Below are positions 1 to 6,725 of a DNA stretch of 13,753 nt, piece by piece. The DNA is taken from NCBI GenBank assembly GCA_945900935.1, contig CAMDKT010000080.1:1-13753 (forward strand), written 5' to 3'. Origin of the DNA: Candidatus Sulfopaludibacter sp. SbA3. GTDB taxonomy: Bacteria > Acidobacteriota > Terriglobia > Bryobacterales > Bryobacteraceae. The notes beneath the pieces were generated by a model. The model worked only from the letters and a program-made list of their open reading frames with translations. It did not search any database and was not told the DNA's origin. Position numbers and translations under genes: made by a program. How positions within the stretch are numbered: the stretch's first letter is position 1; the number at the start of each line of letters is the position of its first letter.

Positions 1-108
1 TCCGGACGGCGGACCATACTGGATAAACCGCTCCAGCCCGAAACCGGCCAGCAGCCCCGCATGTCCAGCCTTCACCGCGTTCAGCGCCTTTCGCAAGATT
101 GGGTCCAT
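1..108 (-). CDS. N-terminal 36 codons of an unrecognised protein, last visible gene of the minus-strand operon
   Basis: The gene begins with ATG at 108-106, directly after the TAG stop of the preceding protease gene (111-109), so the junction reads TAGATG with no spacer. That arrangement implies translational coupling and a shared transcript. The visible product begins MDPILRKALNAVKAGHAGLL and continues to the left edge without a stop. It has no clear signal peptide: the start is amphipathic, with Lys/Arg at positions 6, 7 and 13 and no long hydrophobic core. The family cannot be recognised from 36 residues. By position it could be a partner, chaperone or immunity factor for the upstream protease, but that is inference from context only. 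Confidence 0.6.
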   Translation of the reverse strand, partial: MDPILRKALNAVKAGHAGLLAGFGLERFIQYGPPSG

Positions 109-2307
109 CTATTTGTCCACCGCTTCGTAGTCGTACTCCAGCCCGTACTTAGTCTTGATGATACGCTTCGTCATCGCCACAAATCCATGATAATGGCGTG
201 TCTTTACCTTCGTTAGATTCTGACCCATTATGCTGTCGTCGTCGATCCCGTTCACCGCGCCATCGCTATTCAGCGTCGTGTCCACCGCGCCGTTCAAATA
301 TTCGTCGGGGTTGTCCATGTGATGGCCCACCTCGTGCGCCGCCACTTTCTGGTTCGGCTCATCCATCGCCCAGTTTTTCGCATCCGCCCGGAAAGAGCCC
401 GGCGCCATGAAAACAACATCAGCCCCGTCCGCCGCCACCACATTGAACTCCATCGCCACATCCACCGTGTACCGGCAGCAATCCGTCTTCTTTTCCGATT
501 CGCAGTTCTTTCGCCGGATCGCAAACACATCGGACCAGATTGTATTCGCCGTCGTACACCAGTCCGCGCGAATCTTCGTGTATTTCGCGCTGTTGAAGTC
601 ATATTCGGCGAACGCCTCCGGCCAAGTTCCGCCGCTCCGCCCCACGAAGCTCGTCCCCGACTTCGAAAACGTCCTGCCGAAGTAGTTCGTCGCGCCCGGT
701 GTGAATCCCGCCGGCAACGCCACCCAGTTTGTCCCGTCGTAGTACTGGTCCGGAACCATTGTATTCAACGTCGTTGCCCGCCCCCAGCGGTGCCCGTTTC
801 CCGGACACCCTCCCGCCTGCCCCGTCACGAACCCGGTCAAGTTGATCCGCGTCCCGCCCCACGCTTTCATCACGTCGAATTCCACATGGACCTTGTTCTG
901 GAACTTCTCTATCTTTTGGTCCCAGTGCGAATGGTTCGTAAACCCGCTCCACGCACGGGTCTCGTCAAATGTCTCCGAATCCCCGTTCAACAGTGCCTTA
1001 ATTGCAAGCGTTCCCTCGCCGTTCGCCTTGCCGCCTGGCTCCGTCGCCTTCGCCTTTACCTCTTCCTCGATATGGGTCGTGCCGCCTTCCTTGAAACCAA
1101 TGTTCTTGATCTTCCATTTGAACGTGCCCTTACCGTCGGTCAACGCAATATCCACCGGATCCGGCCCTTTGTTCTTGCTCACGTTGGTGACACTGAACTC
1201 CACGTGGACCGACGTCACTCCCGGAACCGCCGTCTCTACAATCAGCTCCACCGTCTCCCCGCAGTGCGCCTTCGACGGTTTCCACGTCACCCCGATGTCG
1301 CCCTTCGCCGGCGGCGTCACATTCCCCGGTTGCTCGCACGGAGAACCCAACACGAGCCGATGGTAGAACCGGCAGCCAAAGGTGTCTTCTGTCGTAGCGA
1401 ACTCCCGCCGCTCTTCCGTGTTCGCCCGCCGGGATTTCTGGTCGCTCCACAGCCGCTTCCGGCAGCCGTCCGTTCCCTCGCTGGCCCGCGGACAAGGCCA
1501 TTTGCCGGTCGGCACCACCGTCCCGGGCCGGAAAAACAACACCAGCACCCGACGGTTGATGCTGTTCTCTTCGTTCCGCGCCGTCTTGTCCGCCGCACTT
1601 TCAAACGCTGTATACTCCGCCTTGGAAAACACCATCGCCGGGTTGAATTCGCTGCATCCCTGAAAGTCCGCTTTTCCGCTAGCATCGGAGCCCTTGGCCA
1701 GAAACTCGGACTTGTCCAGCTTATTCGGGAACAGGAACTCCATGTACTTTTCGAACAGCTTTGCCCGTGTTCCCGGCCCAGCAACGCCGTCCGCCGTCAA
1801 GCCATTCGCGCTTTGAAAATTTTTGATCGCCTGGGTACTCTGCGCCGTCGCCTGTCCGCTCGTTTTCCCTGGGTCGTTGCCTACGGCTTTCAACATTGTC
1901 TGCGTCTGCGCCAACCCCCAACCGTCCGAGCTATACAACTTCTCCCATCGCGCCGGATCCCGCACCGTCACGGCGTAGATCGCCTCGCTCCGCCGCCCCG
2001 ATAAGCCCTTGTTGTACTCCTCGTCCCCTACTGGATCCGCATGGCCAAATACCGAAAGCGGCGCGCCGGCGTGGGCATCCCGCACCGCCCGCAATTCCGT
2101 AAACTCCGGCTTGGCCTCCGGGGCGACGAAAGCGCTGTTGAATGCAAATCGCAAGTCGTCCAATCGCCAGCAGGCGACCGTCGTCAACTCCTCACGGATC
2201 ACGTTCTTCTCATTCCCCGTGGCCGTCGCCGCTAATATCGGAAACGCCTCGCCCACTTGGTGGCCCGCTGCGTACCCTCCTCCTAATCTCTTATCACCGT
2301 AGGCCAT
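109..2307 (-). CDS. OmpA-like / peptidoglycan-binding / Ig-like / metzincin-type metalloprotease, putative contractile-injection-system cargo
   Basis: A 732-residue multidomain protein, numbered from the ATG at 2307. An OmpA-C-like segment lies at about 47-117, with FGHADPVGD at 87-95 and LSGRRSEAIYAV at 102-113. A peptidoglycan-binding-1 repeat follows at about 134-187 (FQSANGLTADGVAGPGTRAKL). A Cys-rich stretch at 218-325 includes NRRVLVLFFRPG and WPCPRASEGTDGCRKRLWSD. An Ig-like beta domain spans about 337-440. The C-terminus carries HEVGHHMDNPDEY at 658-670 (zinc ligands His658 and His662, catalytic Glu659, candidate third ligand Asp668), then a Met-turn-like DSIMG ending near 695. This suits a secreted or injected zinc protease anchored on peptidoglycan. 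From memory, similar OmpA/PG-binding modules with the FRPG and CPRA motifs occur beside VgrG genes. No Sec signal peptide is visible. In-frame GTG (2322) and ATG (2310) starts also exist; ATG 2307 is preferred because GAGG lies 5 bases upstream. The gene follows the propeller-like gene by 62 bases. Coding is certain; the substrate is unknown. Confidence 0.8.
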   Translation of the reverse strand: MAYGDKRLGGGYAAGHQVGEAFPILAATATGNEKNVIREELTTVACWRLDDLRFAFNSAFVAPEAKPEFTELRAVRDAHAGAPLSVFGHADPVGDEEYNKGLSGRRSEAIYAVTVRDPARWEKLYSSDGWGLAQTQTMLKAVGNDPGKTSGQATAQSTQAIKNFQSANGLTADGVAGPGTRAKLFEKYMEFLFPNKLDKSEFLAKGSDASGKADFQGCSEFNPAMVFSKAEYTAFESAADKTARNEENSINRRVLVLFFRPGTVVPTGKWPCPRASEGTDGCRKRLWSDQKSRRANTEERREFATTEDTFGCRFYHRLVLGSPCEQPGNVTPPAKGDIGVTWKPSKAHCGETVELIVETAVPGVTSVHVEFSVTNVSKNKGPDPVDIALTDGKGTFKWKIKNIGFKEGGTTHIEEEVKAKATEPGGKANGEGTLAIKALLNGDSETFDETRAWSGFTNHSHWDQKIEKFQNKVHVEFDVMKAWGGTRINLTGFVTGQAGGCPGNGHRWGRATTLNTMVPDQYYDGTNWVALPAGFTPGATNYFGRTFSKSGTSFVGRSGGTWPEAFAEYDFNSAKYTKIRADWCTTANTIWSDVFAIRRKNCESEKKTDCCRYTVDVAMEFNVVAADGADVVFMAPGSFRADAKNWAMDEPNQKVAAHEVGHHMDNPDEYLNGAVDTTLNSDGAVNGIDDDSIMGQNLTKVKTRHYHGFVAMTKRIIKTKYGLEYDYEAVDK

Positions 2308-2369
2308 CATTCCCTCTATCACTCGACGTCTCTGTCATCTTACACTGCGGAATTAGGGCGGATTTTCCT

Positions 2370-3389
2370 TCAAAGCTTCCGGAGCACAATTTCACTCCCG
2401 GCTCCCGACGCCTCGTACCGGCTCGTCATCGTTGTGATGATCGGATAGCCATACCCCGCCCCAACGCCATCCCTAACCACAATCACGTTCCGCCTCCGCG
2501 GTAACAACAATTGCCCGGCTTGGTTGACCGCCGCGATAAACGGCTCCGGGGCGTCCTGCGTTTTGTAATAGAAAACGGACGCCGATACCAAATCCCCTGC
2601 CGGAATCGTTTCGAATTTCGTGCGTTTCCAAACGCATTCGTCCTTCTCAAAGTCGAAGCGCGCCTCCAACAGGACGTAGGACCCGTCGTCGTGGTTCTCG
2701 GCCATAACCGCTATCGCCGGCCTCGCCTTCCTTCCCACATGCACGCCCATTCGATGCCGCCCCATCAGCCGGTACCGCCCCTCCGCCCGTCCCTGCACTT
2801 GCATCGCTTGCTTCCCTCGCGCATACACGGCCGTGGCCAAGATCCCCCCATCCGCTTGCTTCACGAATCCTATGAAACCCGTATCGCCATCATCCCCTGG
2901 CACGGGCGCGCAGATCGAACGCGACGGGCGCGCGCCAAGTTCCAACACCGTATCGACGGTCACCGCGTCCGCATACCGGTGACGCACCAGCAAACCCTCT
3001 CGCCAAGCATACACATGCAATTCCCGGTTTCCAACCACGAGCGGCCGGTCTATCATCCACTCGCCCTCCCCCACTGGCGACACCAATGGCGACTCCCGCC
3101 GCGTCGACTGGGCCGCCAACCCATCCTCGCACCGCCATAGCAACCAATACTCATCCAACTTCGATAACGGATGCCCAGCCTCCGGGATCACAATGGACGC
3201 GCCGGCCGGGGCGGTCCGATCCCAGTCGAACTGCAACAACCGCTCCGCTTCCCCCGAGTCCGCGCGCCCCTCTTCGAACTGCAACGTATGCAGCCGGCCC
3301 GTCAACGCATCGGCGTACGCCACCAGCATCTCCGCCGAACGTCCGTTGTAGAGTACCGCCGTCGCCGCGGCCGCGGGGCATCCTATCAT
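2370..3389 (-). CDS. Unrecognised protein with about six propeller-like repeats
   Basis: I do not recognise a family. The 339-residue product (from ATG 3389) lacks a signal peptide and membrane segments. It contains about six recurring units of the form hydrophobic strand, short polar turn, second strand. They start near residues 21 (EMLVAYADALTGRLHTLQF), 80 (DEYWLLWRCEDGLAAQS), 122 (RELHVYAWREGLLVRHR), 171 (GFIGFVKQADGGILATAVY), 224 (PAIAVMAENHDDGSYVLLEA) and 283 (PFIAAVNQAGQLLLPRR). The 42-59 residue spacing suggests a six-bladed beta-propeller, though this is pattern reading only. The start at 3389 lies 2 bases after the upstream stop. A longer ORF begins at 3440 but would overlap the LysM gene by 49 bases. 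Position between a cell-wall-binding protein and a protease suggests a binding or scaffold subunit of the same system. Confidence 0.75.
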   Translation of the reverse strand: MIGCPAAAATAVLYNGRSAEMLVAYADALTGRLHTLQFEEGRADSGEAERLLQFDWDRTAPAGASIVIPEAGHPLSKLDEYWLLWRCEDGLAAQSTRRESPLVSPVGEGEWMIDRPLVVGNRELHVYAWREGLLVRHRYADAVTVDTVLELGARPSRSICAPVPGDDGDTGFIGFVKQADGGILATAVYARGKQAMQVQGRAEGRYRLMGRHRMGVHVGRKARPAIAVMAENHDDGSYVLLEARFDFEKDECVWKRTKFETIPAGDLVSASVFYYKTQDAPEPFIAAVNQAGQLLLPRRRNVIVVRDGVGAGYGYPIITTMTSRYEASGAGSEIVLRKL

Positions 3390-3391
3390 GT

Positions 3392-4618
3392 CTAGCTGCC
3401 GTGCGTATCCTTCAATTTCCCCTGGGTGTTCGGACCACAAACCCCGTCAACAGTTAGCGAATAATCGCACTGAAACTCCTCTACGGCGCTCTTAAAAGCC
3501 ATGTCGCCGGACGTTTTTGCGTTCCCCGCCCGATATCCCAAATTGTTCAAACGCCAAACCTGCCCGGGGAACTCCTCCACGGGATCCAAATGCCCGACTT
3601 TCAGCGCCAGCGAATATCCTTTCACCACAAGTTTGCCTTCCCTATTTCCCTGCGGATCCACTACTTTTTTAGTCACGCTTCCGTCGCCGGCTGTCTTAAT
3701 TTTCTCTCCCGTGTCCAGTTGAATATCCAGCTCCGTATCCACCACCGGATTCCCCGCCCAATCCAGCACGACGATCTTTAACTGCACCGGATCCGCAATT
3801 GTCTGAAACGTCGTGTACTCGGTCGTCGGGATACTCACTTCCTTCTTCTGTTTCGCCGGTATCTCCAGCGCGTCCCCAGGATACAGTACGTTCGGGTTCC
3901 GCTTCGCCTTCAAAGCGGCATTCTTCCCATCGTCCCAAATCGTCTTCCACGACAAAAACCCCGCGTCCGCCGCGATGCTCGCGATGTGATCGCCTTGCAA
4001 AACCTGATACGCCCCCGCCGCTATTTTCGGCGCGTTCTTGAATAGCGTTACTGCCGCCCCTTCGGCAAAACTGCTCGCCTTCGCCCATTCCCGGCCGCAC
4101 AGTTCCGGAAACCGCACGCGACAAGTACCGGGGTCTATCCCGTCCTTTCGGAACGATCCCTTGTCCGACAGGGTTCCCTTCTCCATGGTTCCGTCCGGTA
4201 GAGTTACTTCGACACTCAGCCCCTTTACCGGACGCTTGTTTCCGTCCAGTAAGTCGAAGTCCACCCAAGTTTTTTTGGAGCCCTTCAATGCCTCGTTACC
4301 GGGTTCCTTTCGCGGGCTCGGGTTCGCTCCTCCGCCTTGTGTCGCCGGCTCGGCCATCTGTGGCGCCTGCACTACGCTTAACGTCCACCGTCCGGACGAG
4401 ATCCGTTTACAGGTCTCCTCAATCACCAGAGTATCCGCCATCCGCTGCACGATCGTCCCGATCTCGGCAACCAACATGTGCCGTAGCTCATGGCATGCCG
4501 ACGGGTCCAGGCGCGCGCGGCGGAGCAACGAGGCGCTGCCGATGTCGACGCCTGGAGCGCGTGACGCTTTGTTTGAAACGTGTACTAGTTTTCCCGCGAT
4601 TCGGATACTGACAGTCAT
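3392..4618 (-). CDS. LysM and peptidoglycan-binding domain protein, contractile-injection-system-associated type
   Basis: A 408-residue protein and first gene of the minus-strand operon. Residues 1-90 form an unassigned domain, followed by a Gly/Pro-rich linker (about 92-112). Residues 116-171 (WVDFDLLDGNKRPVKG, TLPDGTMEKGTL, IDPGTCRVRFPEL) closely resemble the small beta domain often attached to or encoded beside VgrG spike proteins. A LysM module follows at about 203-255 (AYQVLQGDHIASIAADAGF, ending NVLYPGDALEIPA). A beta segment at 276-345 precedes a C-terminal peptidoglycan-binding-1 repeat at 357-405 (FKSAVEEFQCDYSLTVDGVC). No signal peptide or membrane segment is seen. The likely role is a spike-, baseplate- or cargo-associated protein that contacts peptidoglycan. 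The VgrG comparison is from memory of the family and was not searched. The start is the only reasonable ATG, but the upstream Shine-Dalgarno is weak. It is divergent from dnaA across 529 bases. Confidence 0.8.
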   Translation of the reverse strand: MTVSIRIAGKLVHVSNKASRAPGVDIGSASLLRRARLDPSACHELRHMLVAEIGTIVQRMADTLVIEETCKRISSGRWTLSVVQAPQMAEPATQGGGANPSPRKEPGNEALKGSKKTWVDFDLLDGNKRPVKGLSVEVTLPDGTMEKGTLSDKGSFRKDGIDPGTCRVRFPELCGREWAKASSFAEGAAVTLFKNAPKIAAGAYQVLQGDHIASIAADAGFLSWKTIWDDGKNAALKAKRNPNVLYPGDALEIPAKQKKEVSIPTTEYTTFQTIADPVQLKIVVLDWAGNPVVDTELDIQLDTGEKIKTAGDGSVTKKVVDPQGNREGKLVVKGYSLALKVGHLDPVEEFPGQVWRLNNLGYRAGNAKTSGDMAFKSAVEEFQCDYSLTVDGVCGPNTQGKLKDTHGS

Positions 4619-4822
4619 TTTGCTATCTGGGCGCCTATCTAGATTCTGAAGGCGTCCCTACGTTAACAAACGCGCCATCACATGGCAATCCCCTTCAATC
4701 CAAAGCCTTTTTTTCCTGCTTTCGAAAATCGACTCATGGGCTCCGTCGGGCCGGGAATAATACCGCCTTGCCCACCCATGGATTGCTGAGCAAGGCGCGG
4801 CGCGGCGGGTGCATAGCGACAC

Positions 4823-4831
4823 TTTTCCACA
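4823..4831 (+). promoter_or_regulatory. Isolated DnaA-box-like site
   Basis: TTTTCCACA differs by one base from the consensus TTATCCACA. It is identical to the box at 5102-5110 nearer dnaA. Its position in the divergent spacer supports a DnaA-binding role, but a single 9-mer is weak evidence. Confidence 0.4.
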
Positions 4832-5023
4832 GCCTGCCATCTGCAGACTCGCCAGACTCGCCACCGGTGGACCGTCGAAGTCCCATCCGTTACGATCCCC
4901 GTTGTAATAGAGTGGAAACAAATTCGATTAGAAATGTTTTCTTACTGAAACGAAAGGACTTATTCGTCGCACTAGCCCTTGTAGTCCGGGTGGTCTGCTG
5001 TGCTAGACTAAGGGTCCGCGCGA

Positions 5024-5053
5024 TTGATTCATTGCAGATTGGCAGGTTATAAT
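5024..5053 (+). promoter_or_regulatory. Putative dnaA promoter
   Basis: A perfect -10 hexamer TATAAT at 5048-5053 is preceded by TTGATT at 5024-5029 (four of six matches to TTGACA), with an 18-base spacer. Transcription would begin near 5060, giving a leader of roughly 88 bases. That leader contains three DnaA-box-like sites just before the start codon, consistent with autoregulation by DnaA. Confidence 0.6.
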
Positions 5054-5101
5054 GGGATTGCTACCAGCGGAAAGAACTTACTACAGATATAGTTCTACTA
5101 C

Positions 5102-5133
5102 TTTTCCACATGCTGTGGAAATTCTGTGGATTT
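5102..5133. promoter_or_regulatory. Cluster of three DnaA-box-like sites, two forming a palindrome, upstream of dnaA
   Basis: TTTTCCACA lies at 5102-5110 on the plus strand. ATTTCCACA (5114-5122) and AAATCCACA (5125-5133) lie on the minus strand. The first two form a perfect inverted repeat, TTTCCACA and TGTGGAAA, separated by three bases (5103-5121). All three share the TCCACA core and end 14 bases before the dnaA ATG. They are probably DnaA autoregulatory and/or origin sites. Confidence 0.65.
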
Positions 5134-5147
5134 TTTCTATTTAACAT

Positions 5148-6467
5148 ATGAGCACCTGGGATCGTATCAAACAACATCTATCGCTCACGGTTAGTTCTGA
5201 GAGTTTTCAGAACTGGCTTGCGCCTACCGAACAGCGGGACGAATTCGCTGAGACGCTGATTATCCGAGTGCCTACCGAGGCAACCAAAGCGTGGATGGAG
5301 CAGGAGTACCCGGAGAAGGTGACGGCGGCCATTATGGCGCTCCGGTTGGGAATACGCGAGATTCGATACGAAGTCACACCGGGACCAACGCCGCTGGCGG
5401 TCCTGGCTGGAGAGAAGGCTGGGCTTGCCAACACCGTAACCTTCAGTTCCTCGGCGACCCAGTTGAATCCACGCTATACCTTTGATTCCTTTGTAGTTGG
5501 TTCATGCAACCAGTTTGCCCACGCGGCCGCTCGAGCGGTGGCTGACCACCCTGCAACCCGGTACAACCCCCTATTCATTTACGGCGGCGTAGGCATGGGG
5601 AAAACCCATCTGATGCACGCGGTTGGCCGAGCACTGATGGAACAGCGCTCCGGCATGCGAATCGTTTACACATCCAGTGAAAAATTCATGAACGAAATGA
5701 TCGCGTCCATCCGGACTGATCGCATGTCCCAGTTTCATCAGCATTACCGGAATGCCGACGTACTGCTGGTCGACGACATTCAAATTTTGGCGAACCGGGA
5801 ACGGACGCAAGAAGAGTTCTTCCATACTTTCAACGCATTACACGAACACGGCAAGCAGATTGTCATGTCCTCCGACCGGCCGCCCAAAGACGTGACGGGC
5901 CTAGTGGACCGCCTTCGCAGCCGCTTCGAGTGGGGTCTGATGGTAGATGTTCAGCCGCCCGATCTAGAAACCAAGATGGCAATTCTGGACATGAAGGCAG
6001 CGGGCGAAGGAGTGAAACTCCCTGAAGACGTTCGCATCCATATAGCCACCAAGACCAAATCAAATGTTCGAGAACTGGAAGGGGCGTTAATTAAGCTGAT
6101 TGCGTATTCCAGCGTCACCGGTGCCCCAATCTCGCTGGCAATGGCCCAACAGGTCCTTCGGCACCTTTCAGCAGGGTCCGAAAAGCGAATCACGGTGGAA
6201 TCGATCATTAAAGCGGTGGCGGAGAAGTTTAGTTTGCAGCCGGCGCAGTTGAAGCAGAAGACGAATGTGCGGCAGATCGCCTATCCGCGGCAGATTGCGA
6301 TGTACCTCTGCAAGGAAATGACGCCGGCTTCGCTCCCGGAGATCGGTCGTCACTTCAATGGGAAGCATCACACGACGGTGCTGCACTCTGTCCAAAAGAT
6401 TAGTGAACTCCGGCAACGTGACGCGGAATTGAACAGAATTATCCACAGCATAACCGATGCGTTTTGA
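5148..6467 (+). CDS. dnaA: Chromosomal replication initiator protein DnaA
   Basis: DnaA binds origin boxes, oligomerises with ATP and melts oriC. The 439-residue length is typical. Domain I covers about 1-75 (start MSTWDRIKQHLS, with FQNWLAP at 20-26), followed by a short linker. The AAA+ core starts near 108 (NPRYTFDSFVVG). It has Walker A GGVGMGKTH at 146-154 (Lys152), Walker B LLVDDIQ at 206-212, the block NRERTQEEFFHTFNAL at 216-231, sensor 1 near SSDRPP at 241-246, an arginine finger in LRSRF (Arg259) and sensor 2 Arg308. Domain IV ends with the DNA-binding signature GKHHTTVLHS at 405-414, with His in place of the common Asp of GRDHTT. No Shine-Dalgarno precedes the ATG; the leader just upstream is AT-rich. 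A perfect DnaA box (TTATCCACA, 6439-6447) lies inside the 3' end of the gene. The start is the only one giving a normal domain I. Confidence 0.98.
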   Translation: MSTWDRIKQHLSLTVSSESFQNWLAPTEQRDEFAETLIIRVPTEATKAWMEQEYPEKVTAAIMALRLGIREIRYEVTPGPTPLAVLAGEKAGLANTVTFSSSATQLNPRYTFDSFVVGSCNQFAHAAARAVADHPATRYNPLFIYGGVGMGKTHLMHAVGRALMEQRSGMRIVYTSSEKFMNEMIASIRTDRMSQFHQHYRNADVLLVDDIQILANRERTQEEFFHTFNALHEHGKQIVMSSDRPPKDVTGLVDRLRSRFEWGLMVDVQPPDLETKMAILDMKAAGEGVKLPEDVRIHIATKTKSNVRELEGALIKLIAYSSVTGAPISLAMAQQVLRHLSAGSEKRITVESIIKAVAEKFSLQPAQLKQKTNVRQIAYPRQIAMYLCKEMTPASLPEIGRHFNGKHHTTVLHSVQKISELRQRDAELNRIIHSITDAF

Positions 6468-6478
6468 GCAAGTTGCAG

Positions 6479-6570
6479 CAATTTCCACAGAACCCCCGAT
6501 TTAGCCCTGAGGATTCCTGTGGAAGGAATGGCCAGTGCCCGGCGATCCACCAATTTCCACTGAGGATTCC
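6479..6570 (+). repeat. Composite direct repeat in the origin spacer
   Basis: CAATTTCCAC occurs at 6479-6488 and 6551-6560. CTGAGGATTCC occurs at 6507-6517 and 6560-6570. In the first copy the two blocks are 18 bases apart; in the second they overlap by one base. Each copy contains a TTTCCAC DnaA-box core, so this may be a duplicated origin module with a deletion in the second copy. Confidence 0.5.
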
Positions 6571-6581
6571 AAAAGGTAACA

Positions 6582-6610
6582 AGACGGCAAGCAGTTGTTT
6601 TTAGTATAAT
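6582..6610 (+). promoter_or_regulatory. Putative dnaN promoter
   Basis: A perfect TATAAT lies at 6605-6610. The hexamer 17 bases upstream (AAGACG, 6582-6587) matches TTGACA only at its three central bases. The element sits within the DnaA-box spacer, so initiation and dnaN transcription may interfere with or regulate each other. The leader to the ATG would be about 110 bases. Confidence 0.45.
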
Positions 6611-6725
6611 TTAGAGAGAATTCAACATATCCACAGCCCCTACTATTCCGATACCTGTTTAATATTCATCTTTCATAGAAGAACAGTAGCGGAAGTGGGC
6701 AGCGGGGACGGCAAAGGCAACGACG

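Larger units (their letters stand above)
4619..5147. other. Divergent intergenic region between the minus-strand operon and dnaA, with DnaA boxes
   Basis: These 529 bases hold no convincing gene; an 87-codon minus ORF at 4658-4921 has no recognisable character. Visible elements are a DnaA-box-like TTTTCCACA at 4823-4831 and an inverted repeat (CGCCTTGC 4764-4771 against GCAAGGCG 4790-4797). There is also a tandem 9-mer CAGACTCGC (4844-4852, 4853-4861) followed by the 10-base palindrome CCACCGGTGG (4861-4870). The dnaA promoter and a cluster of DnaA boxes lie next to dnaA. It probably serves as the dnaA control region and possibly the left half of a bipartite origin. Confidence 0.6.
6439..6690. 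other. oriC: Putative chromosomal origin (oriC) in the dnaA-dnaN spacer, with DnaA boxes, a trio-like element and AT-rich DNA
   Basis: DnaA-box-like sites occur at 6439-6447 (TTATCCACA, perfect), 6481-6489 (ATTTCCACA), 6518-6526 (minus strand, CCTTCCACA), 6553-6561 (ATTTCCACT, weak) and 6627-6635 (ATATCCACA). The last box is followed immediately by GCCC and then CTACTATTC (6640-6648), which reads as three 3'-GAT/GAT/AAG-5' triplets on the other strand. About 80% AT DNA follows (6656-6680). The order box, short GC patch, DnaA-trio, AT-rich tract is that of the basal unwinding element described for Bacillus subtilis oriC, which also lies between dnaA and dnaN. A second stretch of about 80% AT lies at 6596-6630. 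Origin function is inferred from this layout. Confidence 0.72.

Noticed and set aside
319..2004. 561-codon plus-strand ORF opposite the protease gene
   Set aside because: The translation is Arg/Pro/His-rich with no domain character, and it mirrors the codon positions of the minus-strand gene, which has clear domains.
3390..3440. Longer start for the propeller-like gene (position 3440)
   Set aside because: It would overlap the LysM gene by 49 bases; ATG 3389 sits two bases after that stop, the usual spacing in this operon.
4660..4688. Possible promoter for the minus-strand operon (TTGCCA, 17 bases, TAACGT)
   Set aside because: The -35 is good, but the -10 matches only three of six bases; too weak to list as a feature.
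4658..4921. 87-codon minus-strand ORF in the divergent spacer
   Set aside because: No recognisable composition or motif, and it spans repeats and a DnaA-box-like site.
5078..5101. CTA/TAC triplets beside the upstream DnaA box, resembling a second DnaA-trio
   Set aside because: They lie on the wrong side of the box for the known unwinding geometry and are irregular; more likely chance.
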